This document shows positions 54,871-64,000 of a stretch of 64,000 nucleotides of DNA, in pieces. Positions within the stretch are counted from its first letter, which is position 1, and every line of letters starts with the position of its first letter. The notes beneath the pieces are model-generated. The model was not told where the DNA came from, searched no databases, and saw only the letters and a program-made list of their open reading frames with translations. Source of the stretch: Acetobacteraceae bacterium ESL0709 (GTDB lineage Bacteria > Pseudomonadota > Alphaproteobacteria > Acetobacterales > Acetobacteraceae); the NCBI GenBank assembly GCA_029433415.1, contig JAQTIA010000002.1:571501-635500 (forward strand), in the 5' to 3' direction. Both the position numbers and the translations under genes were made by a program.

Positions 54871-56268
54871 GTGGCCGAGGTTAATAAAGCCCCTGAGACC
54901 GTATCCCCTGATCCCTGTAAAGGGTGGAGCTTGGAAAGCTGGCGATCGAAACCCGTACGCCAGATGCCGTCTTATGAGGATAAGGCAGCGCTTGAAGCTG
55001 TCGAAGCGCGGCTGGGGAAATATCCTCCTCTGGTCTTTGCTGGAGAAGCACGCCGGCTTAAAGCGAGGCTGGCACAGGCTGGACGGGGTGAGGCTTTTGT
55101 CCTGCAGGGTGGAGCTTGTGCCGAAAGTTTTAATGAATATACCGCTGATATTGTGCGCGATACTTTTCGCGTTCTGTTGCAAATGGCGGTGGTTCTGACT
55201 TTTGGGGCGAAAGTGCCTGTCGTCAAGATCGGCCGTATGGCGGGGCAATACGCCAAGCCACGTTCTTCGGATACGGAGACGGTTAATGGCGAGTCCCTTC
55301 CTTCTTATCGGGGCGATATTATTAATGGCTCCGAATTTACGGCAGAGGCGCGCGTGCCTGATCCGCGCAGGATGGAAACGGCCTATTTCCAGTCAGCCGG
55401 TGTGATGAATTTGCTTCGTGCCTTTTCAAATGGGGGATATGCCAACCTTCATCGTGTTCACGGCTGGAATCTGGATTTTGTGGCTCGTTCTCCCATGGCA
55501 GAACTGTATCAGGATCTTTCCAACAGGATTGATGAGACGCTTTCCTTTATCAAGGCTTGTGGTCTCAATGAAGATTCGGCCCATATTGACGAGACGGAGT
55601 TTTATACCTCTCACGAGGCACTCCTGCTCCCCTATGAGCAGGCTCTGACTCGAATAGACAGTACGTCAGGACGTTATTATGACTGTTCGGCCCATTTCCT
55701 CTGGATCGGTGACCGTACGCGTCAGCCTGATGGCGCTCATGTCGAGTTTCTTCGTGGTGTGGAAAATCCAATCGGCGTGAAGGTTGGTCCCAGTACCACT
55801 ATTGATGACCTTGAGCAGCTTCTTGAAATTCTGAATCCGCATGATGAGGAAGGTCGCATCACGCTGATTTCACGTATGGGGCGGACCAAGGTGCATGAAT
55901 ATCTGCCGCCTTTACTGGCAGCGGTGCAGCGCACAGGTCGTCACGTCACATGGATGTGTGACCCCATGCATGGAAACACGACCACGACATCGGCAAAGGT
56001 CAAGACCCGTTCTTTCGAGGATGTTCTGGCCGAGGTGATTGGCTTCTTCGAAGTCTTCAAGGAAGCTGGTCTGCGTCCCGGTGGTGTACATTTCGAAATG
56101 ACAGGCCAGAATGTGACGGAATGTATTGGCGGGGCGCATCGTCTTTCAGAAGATGATCTGGCACTGCGTTATGAGACGTTTTGTGATCCGCGCCTGAATG
56201 CCGAGCAGTCATTGGAAATGGCATTTCTGCTGACCAAGACGTTGACCGAATCAGTGGACCGGAAATAA
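54871..56268 (+). CDS. Class II DAHP synthase
   Basis: This enzyme condenses phosphoenolpyruvate and erythrose-4-phosphate, the entry to the shikimate pathway. It is the class II (plant/Mycobacterium-like) form of about 465 residues. Signatures include the N-terminal WSLESWR(S)KPVRQMP, the GGACAESF metal-cysteine segment, [14 protein letters not shown], and MCDPMHGNT with the metal histidine. The start is probably GTG 54871, with GGAG 7 bases upstream; frame continues further up without conservation. A hairpin AAGGGA / TCCCTT (54831-54848) lies just upstream. Confidence 0.93.
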   Translation: MAEVNKAPETVSPDPCKGWSLESWRSKPVRQMPSYEDKAALEAVEARLGKYPPLVFAGEARRLKARLAQAGRGEAFVLQGGACAESFNEYTADIVRDTFRVLLQMAVVLTFGAKVPVVKIGRMAGQYAKPRSSDTETVNGESLPSYRGDIINGSEFTAEARVPDPRRMETAYFQSAGVMNLLRAFSNGGYANLHRVHGWNLDFVARSPMAELYQDLSNRIDETLSFIKACGLNEDSAHIDETEFYTSHEALLLPYEQALTRIDSTSGRYYDCSAHFLWIGDRTRQPDGAHVEFLRGVENPIGVKVGPSTTIDDLEQLLEILNPHDEEGRITLISRMGRTKVHEYLPPLLAAVQRTGRHVTWMCDPMHGNTTTTSAKVKTRSFEDVLAEVIGFFEVFKEAGLRPGGVHFEMTGQNVTECIGGAHRLSEDDLALRYETFCDPRLNAEQSLEMAFLLTKTLTESVDRK

Positions 56269-56311
56269 TTCTTGCTGGATGCCCATAGTCTGCCTGTGAA
56301 GGAATGCGTTT

Positions 56312-57490
56312 ATGACGACACCAGAAGAGGCACTTGATGCTGCTTGCGGCCCGAGACTGACCCTGACTGAGGAGGATATCCTCAGCAGAACAGACGTTTA
56401 TTTTGAGCGGACACGTGAAATTGTCCGCCATTTTGGCGATAAATATGTGACTTATGCGGTGTTCATCCGCCGTCCTGTCATAGCGGCCTGTGGACTTGCT
56501 CTGGCATGGCTTAGAAATGTCGCACGGGAGCAGAATTTCAGTATTGAGATTGAGGAGCATTTTTCTGAAGGGGAATGGGTCGGCGCGGGGGAAGCCCTTT
56601 TCTATCTGACAGGAAGTTTTTCTGACCTGGTCCTTCTGGAAACCATGATTCTGCAAAAAACGGGCGCTGCCTGTGTGGCTGCCTATAATGCCTATCAGAT
56701 GGCGATCACCATGCCTGATACGCCTTTTTTGGCGATGGAAGCCCGTCATTGTGCCGGGGCCGAAATGCAGGAACTTATGGCCTATGCCGCAGCTGTAGGA
56801 TCGCGCGCAGCGCAGAAAGAAGGGGCCAGGGGTTTTATTGGTAATGCCAATCATGGCACGTCCGGCTTTTTCGGAATGGATATTGGTCTGGGTACGATGC
56901 CTCATGCCCTGATTGGCTATGCAGGCTCGACGGTGCGGGCAGCAGAAATGTACGCGGAGCTTTATCCTCACGATCAGCTGGTCGTTCTGGTTGATTATTT
57001 CGGGCAGGAAATTACAGATACGCTGGCAGTTTGTACCCGCTTTCCTGAAAGGGCAGCACGGGGAGAGGTCAGCATACGGCTGGATACGCACGGAGCCCGC
57101 TTTCTTGAGGGGCTGGACACGACGTCTTCCTATGAGGTTCTTGAGCGTCATAATCCCGGTATTATCCGCCATTATTGTTCCGATAGGGAACGGCGTTATC
57201 TTGTGGGGATGGGGGTTTCGGCGGCAGCGATCTGGTATATGAGGGAAGCGCTGGACAAGGCGGGCTTTCCAAAGGTCAAGATTATCGCCTCATCAGGCTT
57301 CAGCATTACAAAATGCATGACAATCAAGGCAGCGCGTGCGCCTGTTGATGTGGTGGGAACAGGGTCTTTTCTACCAAAAAGCTGGTCAGAAACCTATGCA
57401 ACGGCTGATATTATTGCTTATGACGGCCAGATGCGCGTCAAGGTCGGGCGCGAATTCTTATTGAAAAGTTTCTGTCAGAGGGCAGGGTAG
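56312..57490 (+). CDS. Nicotinate phosphoribosyltransferase-like protein
   Basis: This 392-residue protein resembles the PncB family: RHCAGAEMQELMAYAAAVGSRAAQKEGA and the GNANHGTSGFFGMDIGLGTMPH stretch with the phosphate-binding GT and a catalytic-type histidine. PncB joins nicotinate to PRPP to salvage NAD. The C-terminus continues with a TIM-barrel strand (VDVVGTGSFLPKSW). The 43 bases before ATG 56312 separate it from the DAHP synthase gene. The nicotinamide alternative is less likely on motif grounds. Confidence 0.83.
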   Translation: MTTPEEALDAACGPRLTLTEEDILSRTDVYFERTREIVRHFGDKYVTYAVFIRRPVIAACGLALAWLRNVAREQNFSIEIEEHFSEGEWVGAGEALFYLTGSFSDLVLLETMILQKTGAACVAAYNAYQMAITMPDTPFLAMEARHCAGAEMQELMAYAAAVGSRAAQKEGARGFIGNANHGTSGFFGMDIGLGTMPHALIGYAGSTVRAAEMYAELYPHDQLVVLVDYFGQEITDTLAVCTRFPERAARGEVSIRLDTHGARFLEGLDTTSSYEVLERHNPGIIRHYCSDRERRYLVGMGVSAAAIWYMREALDKAGFPKVKIIASSGFSITKCMTIKAARAPVDVVGTGSFLPKSWSETYATADIIAYDGQMRVKVGREFLLKSFCQRAG

Positions 57491-57513
57491 ACCATAAAAT
57501 CAGGGTAGGGTTT

Positions 57514-57945
57514 ATGAGCGATACAGAGAGAGAAGCACAGCCGCAGGAATGGGTCGTAAGAATTATTGACCAGTCAGGGGCGACAGATGATGGTACGGTT
57601 GAGGAAGTAAAAGGCTTTCTCGACCTTGCCCATGCCAATGCTTTTGCTCGTGCCTATGTGCGCGATAGTATCGAACGTTGCCGCGTGCCGGGAGCTTCCA
57701 GCCGGGAAGTGCTGGAAAGCTGGTTCTCCTTTGGCGAAAATGCTGAAGTGCTTGAGGCCGGCGATGAAGGTTGGAAGGCCAGTCCGGAACTGGATGATTT
57801 TGTATCTTCTCCTGCAACGGTTATGGAGCGTGACTGGCGCAGTCTTGATCCACGTCGTCTTATAGAGGAAGATATTCCCTTTGAGGGGCAGGAAGATGAT
57901 GACGAGGAGGATCTGTCAGATCTTTCCGAACTTGTCCGTCACTGA
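57514..57945 (+). CDS. Small acidic hypothetical protein
   Basis: This 143-residue protein is unrecognised. It opens with SDTEREAQPQEWVVRIIDQ, has an alpha/beta-like core, and ends in an acidic Glu/Asp tail (EGQEDDDEEDLSDLSELVRH). TAGGGTTT precedes the ATG. It lies 23 bases after the PncB-like gene and 34 before gltX, so it may be co-transcribed. Confidence 0.6.
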   Translation: MSDTEREAQPQEWVVRIIDQSGATDDGTVEEVKGFLDLAHANAFARAYVRDSIERCRVPGASSREVLESWFSFGENAEVLEAGDEGWKASPELDDFVSSPATVMERDWRSLDPRRLIEEDIPFEGQEDDDEEDLSDLSELVRH

Positions 57946-57979
57946 CACCATTATTGAATGAATTGAGATTATTTCTGTT

Positions 57980-59314
57980 ATGAAACTCCGCTTTGCTCCG
58001 TCGCCTACCGGTTCCTTGCATGTTGGCAATGCCCGTCTTGCCGTTGCCAATTATCTTTTTACACGCAAGCATAAGGGCACCTTTCTGTTGCGTATGGATG
58101 ATACGGACACGCAACGGGGTAAAAAGGAATATGAAGAGGCGATCCGGCGTGACCTCAAATGGCTGGGGCTGGACTGGGATGAGGAAGAATGGCAGTCCAA
58201 AAGGCTGGAGCGCTATGGCGAGCAGATTGAGAAACTGAAAGCTTCTGGCAGGCTGTACCCCTGTTTTGAAAGCGAGCTGGAGCTTAAAATCAAGCGTGAG
58301 CAGCGTTTGCGTGCGGGCAAGCCTCCGATTTATGACCGTGCTATGCTGAAAATGACGCAAGAACAGCGCGAACGGGCAGAAGCAAATGGCAAGGTGCCTT
58401 ATTGGCGTTTCAGACTTTCGGATCAGACGCGCCATTGGCATGATCTCGTCATGGGAGATATGAGCGTCAAGCTGACGGCTATTTCCGATCCTGTTCTGAT
58501 CCGCGCCGATGGCAGTATTCTTTATACGCTTGCTTCAGTGATTGATGATCTTGATATGGGCGTTACGCACATCATGCGTGGTGAAGACCATATTACCAAT
58601 ACAGGTGTTCAGCTTGATATTGCTGAAGCTCTGGGGGCCGGACCGAAACATTTTACCTTTGCGCATTTGCCGCTTTTGGTGGGCGGTGGTGGAGAAAAGC
58701 TTTCCAAGCGTCTGGGAGGACTGGCTCTTTCGACTCTGCGCCATGACGGGATTGAGCCTCAGGCTATCGTGGCTTATCTGGCTCGTCTCGGTACGTCTGA
58801 TGACCCTGAAGTCATGCCGATGAACGAACTGATTGCGCATTATGATATTTCGCATGTTTCCAAATCGGCTGCGCGTTTTGATATGACACAGCTTCTGGCG
58901 CTGAACCGGCGTACATTGCATCACCTCTCATTTGAAGAGGTCAAAAACCGCTTGCCTGAAGGCGCTGATGAGGGCTTTTGGCTTGCCATTCGTGGCAATA
59001 TTGATCTGATGTCGGAAGTGCCACATTGGTGGGACGTTTTTTATGGCTCCATCGTGCCAGTGCCCCAGCCAGAGGAGCGGGGCTTTCTGACCAGGGCAAG
59101 GGATTTGCTTCCCCCCGAACCTTGGGATGAGACCTTCTGGAAGAACTGGATTGATGCCTTGAAAGCGGAGACAGGTCGTAAGGGCAAGGCTCTCTTCATG
59201 CCATTGCGTCTGGCCTTGACGGGAGAAGAAGCCGGTCCGGAGCTGGCTCACGTCATGCAGGTTATGGGACGTGAGAAGGTTGTACAGAGATTTGATGAGA
59301 CTCTGAATAACTGA
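57980..59314 (+). CDS. gltX: Glutamyl-tRNA synthetase
   Basis: GltX charges tRNA-Glu, or also tRNA-Gln in organisms that amidate it. The 444-residue class I enzyme has the HIGH box as HVGN (residues 14-17, in FAPSPTGSLHVGNAR) and the KMSK box as KLSKR (near residue 238). Many acetic acid bacteria carry two gltX copies; this is one of them at most. Strong terminator follows. Confidence 0.94.
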   Translation: MKLRFAPSPTGSLHVGNARLAVANYLFTRKHKGTFLLRMDDTDTQRGKKEYEEAIRRDLKWLGLDWDEEEWQSKRLERYGEQIEKLKASGRLYPCFESELELKIKREQRLRAGKPPIYDRAMLKMTQEQRERAEANGKVPYWRFRLSDQTRHWHDLVMGDMSVKLTAISDPVLIRADGSILYTLASVIDDLDMGVTHIMRGEDHITNTGVQLDIAEALGAGPKHFTFAHLPLLVGGGGEKLSKRLGGLALSTLRHDGIEPQAIVAYLARLGTSDDPEVMPMNELIAHYDISHVSKSAARFDMTQLLALNRRTLHHLSFEEVKNRLPEGADEGFWLAIRGNIDLMSEVPHWWDVFYGSIVPVPQPEERGFLTRARDLLPPEPWDETFWKNWIDALKAETGRKGKALFMPLRLALTGEEAGPELAHVMQVMGREKVVQRFDETLNN

Positions 59315-59353
59315 AAAACACATTATTAACGGACTGAAAAATCAGCCTTATTG

Positions 59354-59383
59354 AAAACGCCCCCTTTAAAGGGGGCGTTTTTT
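59354..59383. terminator. Bidirectional terminator between gltX and the TrmJ-like gene
   Basis: A perfect inverted repeat AACGCCCCC / GGGGGCGTT with a TTTAAA centre is bordered by A4 on the left and T6 on the right, so it works on both strands. Confidence 0.93.
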
Positions 59384-60164
59384 ATGTCCTGTCAGGACGC
59401 TGATAGTCATGAGCCAGAGCGCGGACGACGCCATGGAGGGTACGGAGTTCCTGTTCTGTGACTTCGCCGCGGGCGAAGAGGTGACGGATATTGCGGATCA
59501 TGCCGGGTTTTTTCTGCTCATTGCGTAGGAAACCCGTCTCTTCAAGGTCGCCAAGAAGATGATTGACGAAATTATTCACCTCTCCCTTGGTCGCGACATG
59601 CGTTTCGTTGGTCATGAGGGCGCGTTCTGGCGTCTGGTCTTCAGTCAAGAACCATTCATAGGCCATGATGAGTACAGCCTGTGCCAGATTAAGCGACATG
59701 AAACCGGGATTGAGCGGGTAGCGTATCAGCGTATCAGCGCGCGCCATATCCTCATTATCAAGACCGGCACGTTCAGGGCCGAAGAGAATACCAGCTTTTA
59801 ACTGGCGCTCGCTTATGGCACGCAATTCTGTCGCGGCGCCCCGGGCCGTCATAAGGGGTTTGATGATATGACGTGGGCGCGGGCAGGTGGCAAAAACACG
59901 GTGAAGGTCGGCAATAGCGTCATCAACCGTCTCAAAAACCTGCGCTTCTTCCAGAATACGGTCTGCACCAGAGGACGCATACCAGGCGCGTTCCTGCGGC
60001 CAGCCATCGCGCGGGGCAACGAGACGGAGGTGAAATAACCCGCCATTAGCCATGGCCCGCGCTGTTGTACCGATATTAACGGCCAGTTGGGGGCGCACGA
60101 GAATGACAACAGGATCATAGGGGCCGAGAGGGACCAGATCCGCCCCACCATCACGTCCGGTCAT
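59382..60164 (-). CDS. trmJ: tRNA/rRNA methyltransferase, TrmJ-like (SPOUT)
   Basis: The start is ATG 60164 (MTGRDGGADLVPLGPYDPVVIL), giving 260 residues. SPOUT motifs are visible: LVRPQLAVNIGTTARAMAN (motif 1, near residue 25), FGPERAGLDNEDM (motif 2) and YPLNPGFMSLNLAQAVLIM (motif 3, knot). TrmJ 2'-O-methylates position 32 of tRNAs; the exact target cannot be read. Its ribosome site AAAGGA lies in the tail of cysS, 7 bases away, so the two genes are read together. Confidence 0.88.
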   Translation of the reverse strand: MTGRDGGADLVPLGPYDPVVILVRPQLAVNIGTTARAMANGGLFHLRLVAPRDGWPQERAWYASSGADRILEEAQVFETVDDAIADLHRVFATCPRPRHIIKPLMTARGAATELRAISERQLKAGILFGPERAGLDNEDMARADTLIRYPLNPGFMSLNLAQAVLIMAYEWFLTEDQTPERALMTNETHVATKGEVNNFVNHLLGDLEETGFLRNEQKKPGMIRNIRHLFARGEVTEQELRTLHGVVRALAHDYQRPDRT

Positions 60165-60171
60165 GTGTTGT

Positions 60172-61542
60172 CTATCCTTTGCGCCATGTTGTGCCCTGGG
60201 GGCCATCTTCCAATATGATTTTCTGTGCGGCCAGTTCGGCACGGATTTCGTCAGCGCGTGCGAAATTCCGGTCTTTCTTGGCGGCCAGTCTTTCCGCGAT
60301 CAGGGCTTCAATCTCTTTAGTTGAAAGAGCGACGCCCCCTTGAAACCATTGGGCAGGAGTGACGTTGAACAGTCCCAGAAGCTGGCCGCTCTGATAAAGT
60401 TCGTCAGAGGCTTGCTGGTCTCCTGCCATGGCGAGGTCTGCCAGCCTGTGCAGTTCAGCCAGAGCTTGAGCGGTGTTCAAATCTTCACAAAGTGCTTTGA
60501 GAAAAGCAGGAGGAAGCATGACGTTCTGGCGGGATGGGGGGGCTTTCTCAAGAGCGCGATAGAAACGGTCGAGAGTTTTCCTGGCGTCTTCGAGTTTGTC
60601 CCACGAAAAATCCAGTGTCGAGCGATAATGCGAGCCCAGATAAAGCAGGCGCAATGCCTCAGCAGGGAAACGTTCCAGAACCTCTCTGATTGTATGGAAA
60701 TTGCCCAGTGATTTGGACATTTTCTCGCCATTGGAGAGCAGCATGCCTACATGGAGCCAGTGACGCGCGAAATGACTGCCCGGATGGGCGCAGAGAGATT
60801 GTGCCCTTTCATTTTCATGATGGGGGAAGAGCAGGTCATTTCCGCCGCCGTGAATATCAAATGTCTCGCCCAGATAATGCTGGGCCATGGCGGAACATTC
60901 AATATGCCATCCCGGGCGGCCACGGCCGTAAGGGCTTTCCCAGCCCGGCTCATCAGGGGAAGAGGGTTTCCACAGAACGAAATCACCTGGATCGCGTTTA
61001 TAAGGTGCGACTTCCACCCGGGCGCCTGCCCGCATGTCATCCAGAGAGCGCCCTGACAAGGCGCCGTAATCCGGGAAGGAACGGACGTCAAACAGAACAT
61101 GACCTTCCGCCACATAGGCATGGTTTTGCTCAATCAGCTGGCCGATCATGGTCAGCATATCAGCGATATGGGTCGTGGCGTGGGGTTCCACGTCGGGCGG
61201 CAGGATGGAAAGTTCGGCCAGATCCTGATGGAATTCCTGTGTCGTGCGTTTGGTCAGACGTGCAATCTCTTCGTCTGAATCATGGGCACGTTGAATGATT
61301 TTGTCATCAATATCGGTGATGTTGCGCACAAAAGTGACGCGCTTGTAAAATGTGCGCAGGACGCGCACAAGAATATCGGCACAGAGCATGGCCCTGAGAT
61401 TGCCGATATGCACGCGGTCATAAACAGTGGGACCACAGAAATAGAGTTTGACATGTTCCGGGTCCAGAGGAACGAATTCCTCCAGAGCATGGCTGTGGCT
61501 GTTATAAAGACGTAATGGGGGATGGGGAGTCTGATCGTTCAT
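60172..61542 (-). CDS. cysS: Cysteinyl-tRNA synthetase
   Basis: CysS charges tRNA-Cys. The start is ATG 61542 (MNDQTPHPPLRLYNS), giving 456 residues; the frame continues upstream for 226 codons without family similarity and across the divergent MATE gene, so that part is not coding. The catalytic zinc cysteine (YFCGPTVYD), HIGH box (HIGN), and KMSKS (near residue 265) are all present, as are the zinc ligands around HIECSAM and HHENE. First gene of the cysS-trmJ unit, divergent from the MATE gene. Confidence 0.96.
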   Translation of the reverse strand: MNDQTPHPPLRLYNSHSHALEEFVPLDPEHVKLYFCGPTVYDRVHIGNLRAMLCADILVRVLRTFYKRVTFVRNITDIDDKIIQRAHDSDEEIARLTKRTTQEFHQDLAELSILPPDVEPHATTHIADMLTMIGQLIEQNHAYVAEGHVLFDVRSFPDYGALSGRSLDDMRAGARVEVAPYKRDPGDFVLWKPSSPDEPGWESPYGRGRPGWHIECSAMAQHYLGETFDIHGGGNDLLFPHHENERAQSLCAHPGSHFARHWLHVGMLLSNGEKMSKSLGNFHTIREVLERFPAEALRLLYLGSHYRSTLDFSWDKLEDARKTLDRFYRALEKAPPSRQNVMLPPAFLKALCEDLNTAQALAELHRLADLAMAGDQQASDELYQSGQLLGLFNVTPAQWFQGGVALSTKEIEALIAERLAAKKDRNFARADEIRAELAAQKIILEDGPQGTTWRKG

Positions 61543-61635
61543 AATGATGATAAATGCACGAGCGAGGGGTTTCGGACAATCGCTTTCATACAGCAAAATA
61601 CTTGTTTTGCATAAGAAGCGCGTTATGACTGTGGG

Positions 61636-63018
61636 ATGACCTTGCAGACTCCACCCAATTCGCCTCCATTTACTTACGGCAGACATGCTTTTGCCCTGAT
61701 CCGCGTCGGCTTGCCTCTGGCCTTGTCTCAGCTTTCCGAAATGGCGATGGGCGTGACGGATACTATCCTTCTGGGTGGGCTGAGCGTATCGGCCGTGGCG
61801 ATAGGGGGAATTGCCAATAATTTCTTCTTTACCACCATGATTATTTTTCAGGCCATGCTGGGAGGTGTGGGGGTTATGCTCTCCCATGCCAGAGGGGCGC
61901 AAGATCACGGTCATGACATAGCCCATGATGGCAGGAGCATCATGAGCGCGGGTTTTGTGCTGGCTGTCCTCGCTTTTATCCCCTGTTTCCTCATTCTGTC
62001 CTGTTCCGGTTGGCTCTTCGGGATAATGGGAGAACCGGGCGAGGTGATGGTCAAGGGTGTTCGTTTCATCAATATCCTTCTTTACTCCCTTCTTCCTCAT
62101 ATCGTGGTGCTTGGCTTGTTTCGCGTGGCTCTGCCATCCTTGGGGGCGGAGACCCTGCTGCTCTGGATCATGCCCGTCATGGCCCTGTGTAATGGCGTGA
62201 CCAATGCCAGCCTGATTCATGGCTGGTTTGGCATGCCGGCTTACGGGTTATTTGGCTCCGCCCTTGCCACGACATTGACAGGATGGGCGATCGCTCTTGC
62301 GATGGTTGTGTTGTGTTGGCGTCGTCCCGAGGTGCGTTACGTTATGCACCCGGCACCAGTAAGGCTTCCTGTCATCGGGGAACTTTCCCGGCTCGGCTTC
62401 CCCATGATGGCTTCGGCTGCAGCGGAACTGCTTATGTTCCAGATTACGACCTTGCGGGCGGGCAGTTTGGGCACACACAGTCTGGCGGCTCATCAGGTGG
62501 CCTTGAATACGGCGTCCCTTCTTTTTATGGTCAGTCTGGCTATAGGGCAGGCAACCAATGTGCGCGTGGCCTATTGGCGCGGGGCCGGGAAAATGGATCA
62601 GGCACGCCGTTCTGCCAGCGTAGCGGTAATGCTTGTACTTATATGGTCTGCGGCAACGGGTGCTGTGCTGGAGTTATTTCCCGATTTTATCGTGCGTCTC
62701 TATTTCTGGGGCAGCCCTGCTGATTCCGGCACTATAGAAACGACGGTCACTCTTCTGAAAATTGCAGGAATTTTCCAGATGGTCGATGGGTTACAGACTG
62801 TTTTTGGCGGCGCCTTGAGGGGATGTGGAGATGTTTACGGTCCCATGTTGCTGACAGTGGGCAGCTATGGCCTCGTCGGGCTTGGGTTGGGAGAATATCT
62901 GGCCTTTGCCCATCATGATGGCGTTGCCGGTCTTTGGGTGGGGCTGGCCTCAGGGCTGGGAGTGGCAGCCCTGGCGTTGGGATACAGGGCTTACCGCGTG
63001 ATGCACCGCGTTTTCTAG
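61636..63018 (+). CDS. MATE-family efflux pump
   Basis: This 460-residue protein has twelve predicted membrane segments in two pseudo-repeated halves, with LRVGLPLALSQLSEMAMGVTDTILLGGLS in the first and LSRLGFPMMASAAAELLMFQITT in the second. It is of the NorM type that exports drugs and other organic cations with sodium or proton influx. Start ATG 61636 has no strong ribosome site (GTGGG upstream). Its stop shares CTAG with the MFS gene on the other strand (63015-63018). Confidence 0.9.
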   Translation: MTLQTPPNSPPFTYGRHAFALIRVGLPLALSQLSEMAMGVTDTILLGGLSVSAVAIGGIANNFFFTTMIIFQAMLGGVGVMLSHARGAQDHGHDIAHDGRSIMSAGFVLAVLAFIPCFLILSCSGWLFGIMGEPGEVMVKGVRFINILLYSLLPHIVVLGLFRVALPSLGAETLLLWIMPVMALCNGVTNASLIHGWFGMPAYGLFGSALATTLTGWAIALAMVVLCWRRPEVRYVMHPAPVRLPVIGELSRLGFPMMASAAAELLMFQITTLRAGSLGTHSLAAHQVALNTASLLFMVSLAIGQATNVRVAYWRGAGKMDQARRSASVAVMLVLIWSAATGAVLELFPDFIVRLYFWGSPADSGTIETTVTLLKIAGIFQMVDGLQTVFGGALRGCGDVYGPMLLTVGSYGLVGLGLGEYLAFAHHDGVAGLWVGLASGLGVAALALGYRAYRVMHRVF

Positions 63019-64000
63019 GCAGGGACACGTTTCTTTACAGCAAGCGCGACCAGATAAATGACCAGCCCACCGGCTGAGAGAATAGCGCCTCCCCAGCCTA
63101 CGGCATGGAAGCCAAAACCGGCATCAATCAGCTGGGCGGCAAACCAGGGGCCCAGTGCGTTGGCACAGTTAAACGCCGATTGATTGAGAGCGGCCGCCAG
63201 AGTTTGGGCGTCGCCCGCTACATCCATGAGGCGTGTCTGAAGAGCAGGGCTGATGATGATGCAGCCTGCGGGAATAAGGAAGCAGAAAGGTAGGACAAGC
63301 CATTGATAAGGCAAGGTTAGCCAGAAACCGAGCATAAAAAAGATGCTGGCGATCAGGGCATAAATAACGGTTTTGTCGAGATTGCGATCCACCATGGCAC
63401 TGCCGAACGCGTTTCCGGCGACCAGGCCGAGGCCACAGACGACTTGATAAAGAGAAATTGCCCAGTGATTGAGGTGCGTGACTTCGGAGAGGGCTGATGT
63501 CAGGAACGTATAAACGCCAAACAGCCCTGCGAAACCGATAGCGCCGGTAAAGAAGGTGAACCAGACCTGTGGAATAAAGAGCGCTTTGAGTTCCGTCATC
63601 GGGTTGGCGCCGGGGTGAGGCGCATCCTTGGGTACGAAATAAAGCATGCTGGCAATGCAAATCACACCGACAGAAGCGATCAGGATATAAATAAAGTGCC
63701 AGGATACATATTGGGACAGTACCGTAAAGGAAGGTGCGCCGATGACAGTAGAAATCATGATCCCTGTAAAGACAAATCCGATTGCACGCCCACGGTGGGA
63801 ATAATCAACCAGCGAGGCGGCAATCAGGGCGGCGATTCCAAAAAAGGCCCCATGCGGCAGGCCCGTAATGAAACGTAATATTTCGATGGAAGGCAGGGTC
63901 GCGCAGAGGACAGTACCGAGATTGCCAACCACGAAAAGGCAGATCAGCAGCACGACCATAGTCTTGCGTGAAAGTTTTGCTCCTGTCACGGCAAGGACTG
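63015..64000 (-). CDS. MFS transporter, DHA1-like (5' end outside window)
   Basis: The frame is open to the last base of the window, so the N-terminus is missing. The visible 328 residues include the motif GAKLSRKTM and eight or more membrane segments, the layout of AraJ/arabinose-efflux type DHA1 transporters. Substrate is unknown. It converges with the MATE gene with a 4-base overlap. Confidence 0.85.
   Translation of the reverse strand, partial: VLAVTGAKLSRKTMVVLLICLFVVGNLGTVLCATLPSIEILRFITGLPHGAFFGIAALIAASLVDYSHRGRAIGFVFTGIMISTVIGAPSFTVLSQYVSWHFIYILIASVGVICIASMLYFVPKDAPHPGANPMTELKALFIPQVWFTFFTGAIGFAGLFGVYTFLTSALSEVTHLNHWAISLYQVVCGLGLVAGNAFGSAMVDRNLDKTVIYALIASIFFMLGFWLTLPYQWLVLPFCFLIPAGCIIISPALQTRLMDVAGDAQTLAAALNQSAFNCANALGPWFAAQLIDAGFGFHAVGWGGAILSAGGLVIYLVALAVKKRVPA

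Noticed and set aside
60690-61298. 202-codon frame opposite cysS
   Set aside because: Antisense shadow of a conserved gene, with no ribosome site or domain.
61543-62220. 226-codon upstream extension of cysS
   Set aside because: It is not similar to CysRS, lies opposite the MATE gene, and ATG 61542 gives the family length.

Overview
The window is a 64 kb piece of an alphaproteobacterial chromosome with moderate GC. Its gene content, protein sequences and the order erpA-dgt-argS-SPOR-scpA-scpB-tatB-tatC-serS fit the acetic acid bacteria (Acetobacteraceae), perhaps a small-genome, insect-associated clade. Genus cannot be fixed from the sequence alone. No rRNA, tRNA, CRISPR array or intact insertion sequence was seen. 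Almost all DNA is coding, many genes overlap by 4-8 bases, and strong rho-independent terminators separate the convergent units.

Layout. 1-7.1 kb: polA (5' end cut by the window), an atypical SCO-like protein, a HAD phosphatase, purD on the opposite strand, then xseA coupled to a small lipoprotein. 7.1-9.8 kb: rne, with a 600-base gap upstream. 10.4-13.9 kb: an AmiC-type amidase, leuA with a recognisable leucine-rich leader peptide, and a TSUP permease. 14.1-19.9 kb: the rod-shape cluster mreB-mreC-mreD-mrdA-rodA. 20.0-23.8 kb: a type IIS restriction-modification cassette (two fused adenine methylases plus an AlwI-like endonuclease), followed by a LysE exporter. 24.5-27.6 kb: glyQ-glyS. 27.9-33.3 kb: a DUF2076 protein, a Rieske-flavoprotein reductase, aspS, xthA and an A-type Fe-S carrier. 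33.5-41.8 kb: dgt, argS, a SPOR protein, scpA, scpB, tatB, tatC and serS, without the nagZ and tatA genes often found in this order in relatives.

41.9-46.9 kb is the main accessory block. It holds a small membrane protein, a very large AT-rich membrane-anchored P-loop NTPase resembling the YobI/KAP group, and a small locus resembling the Ash/Icd genes of phage satellites, preceded by nested RNA hairpins. 47-64 kb returns to housekeeping genes: a Suv3-like helicase, ferredoxin-NADP reductase, glutathione reductase, a FUSC transporter, class II DAHP synthase, a PncB-type phosphoribosyltransferase, gltX, a TrmJ-like methylase, cysS, a MATE pump and an MFS transporter cut by the window end.

How the genes work together. 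Five aminoacyl-tRNA synthetases (GlyRS as two subunits, AspRS, ArgRS, SerRS, GluRS) plus CysRS lie here. Cell-wall elongation (MreBCD, PBP2, RodA), cell-wall splitting (AmiC) and envelope export (TatBC) form a second theme. The two accessory blocks (restriction-modification; large NTPase plus Ash-like locus) are the best candidates for host-versus-mobile-element conflict. The most novel candidate is the NTPase block, but no defence function can be shown from sequence alone.
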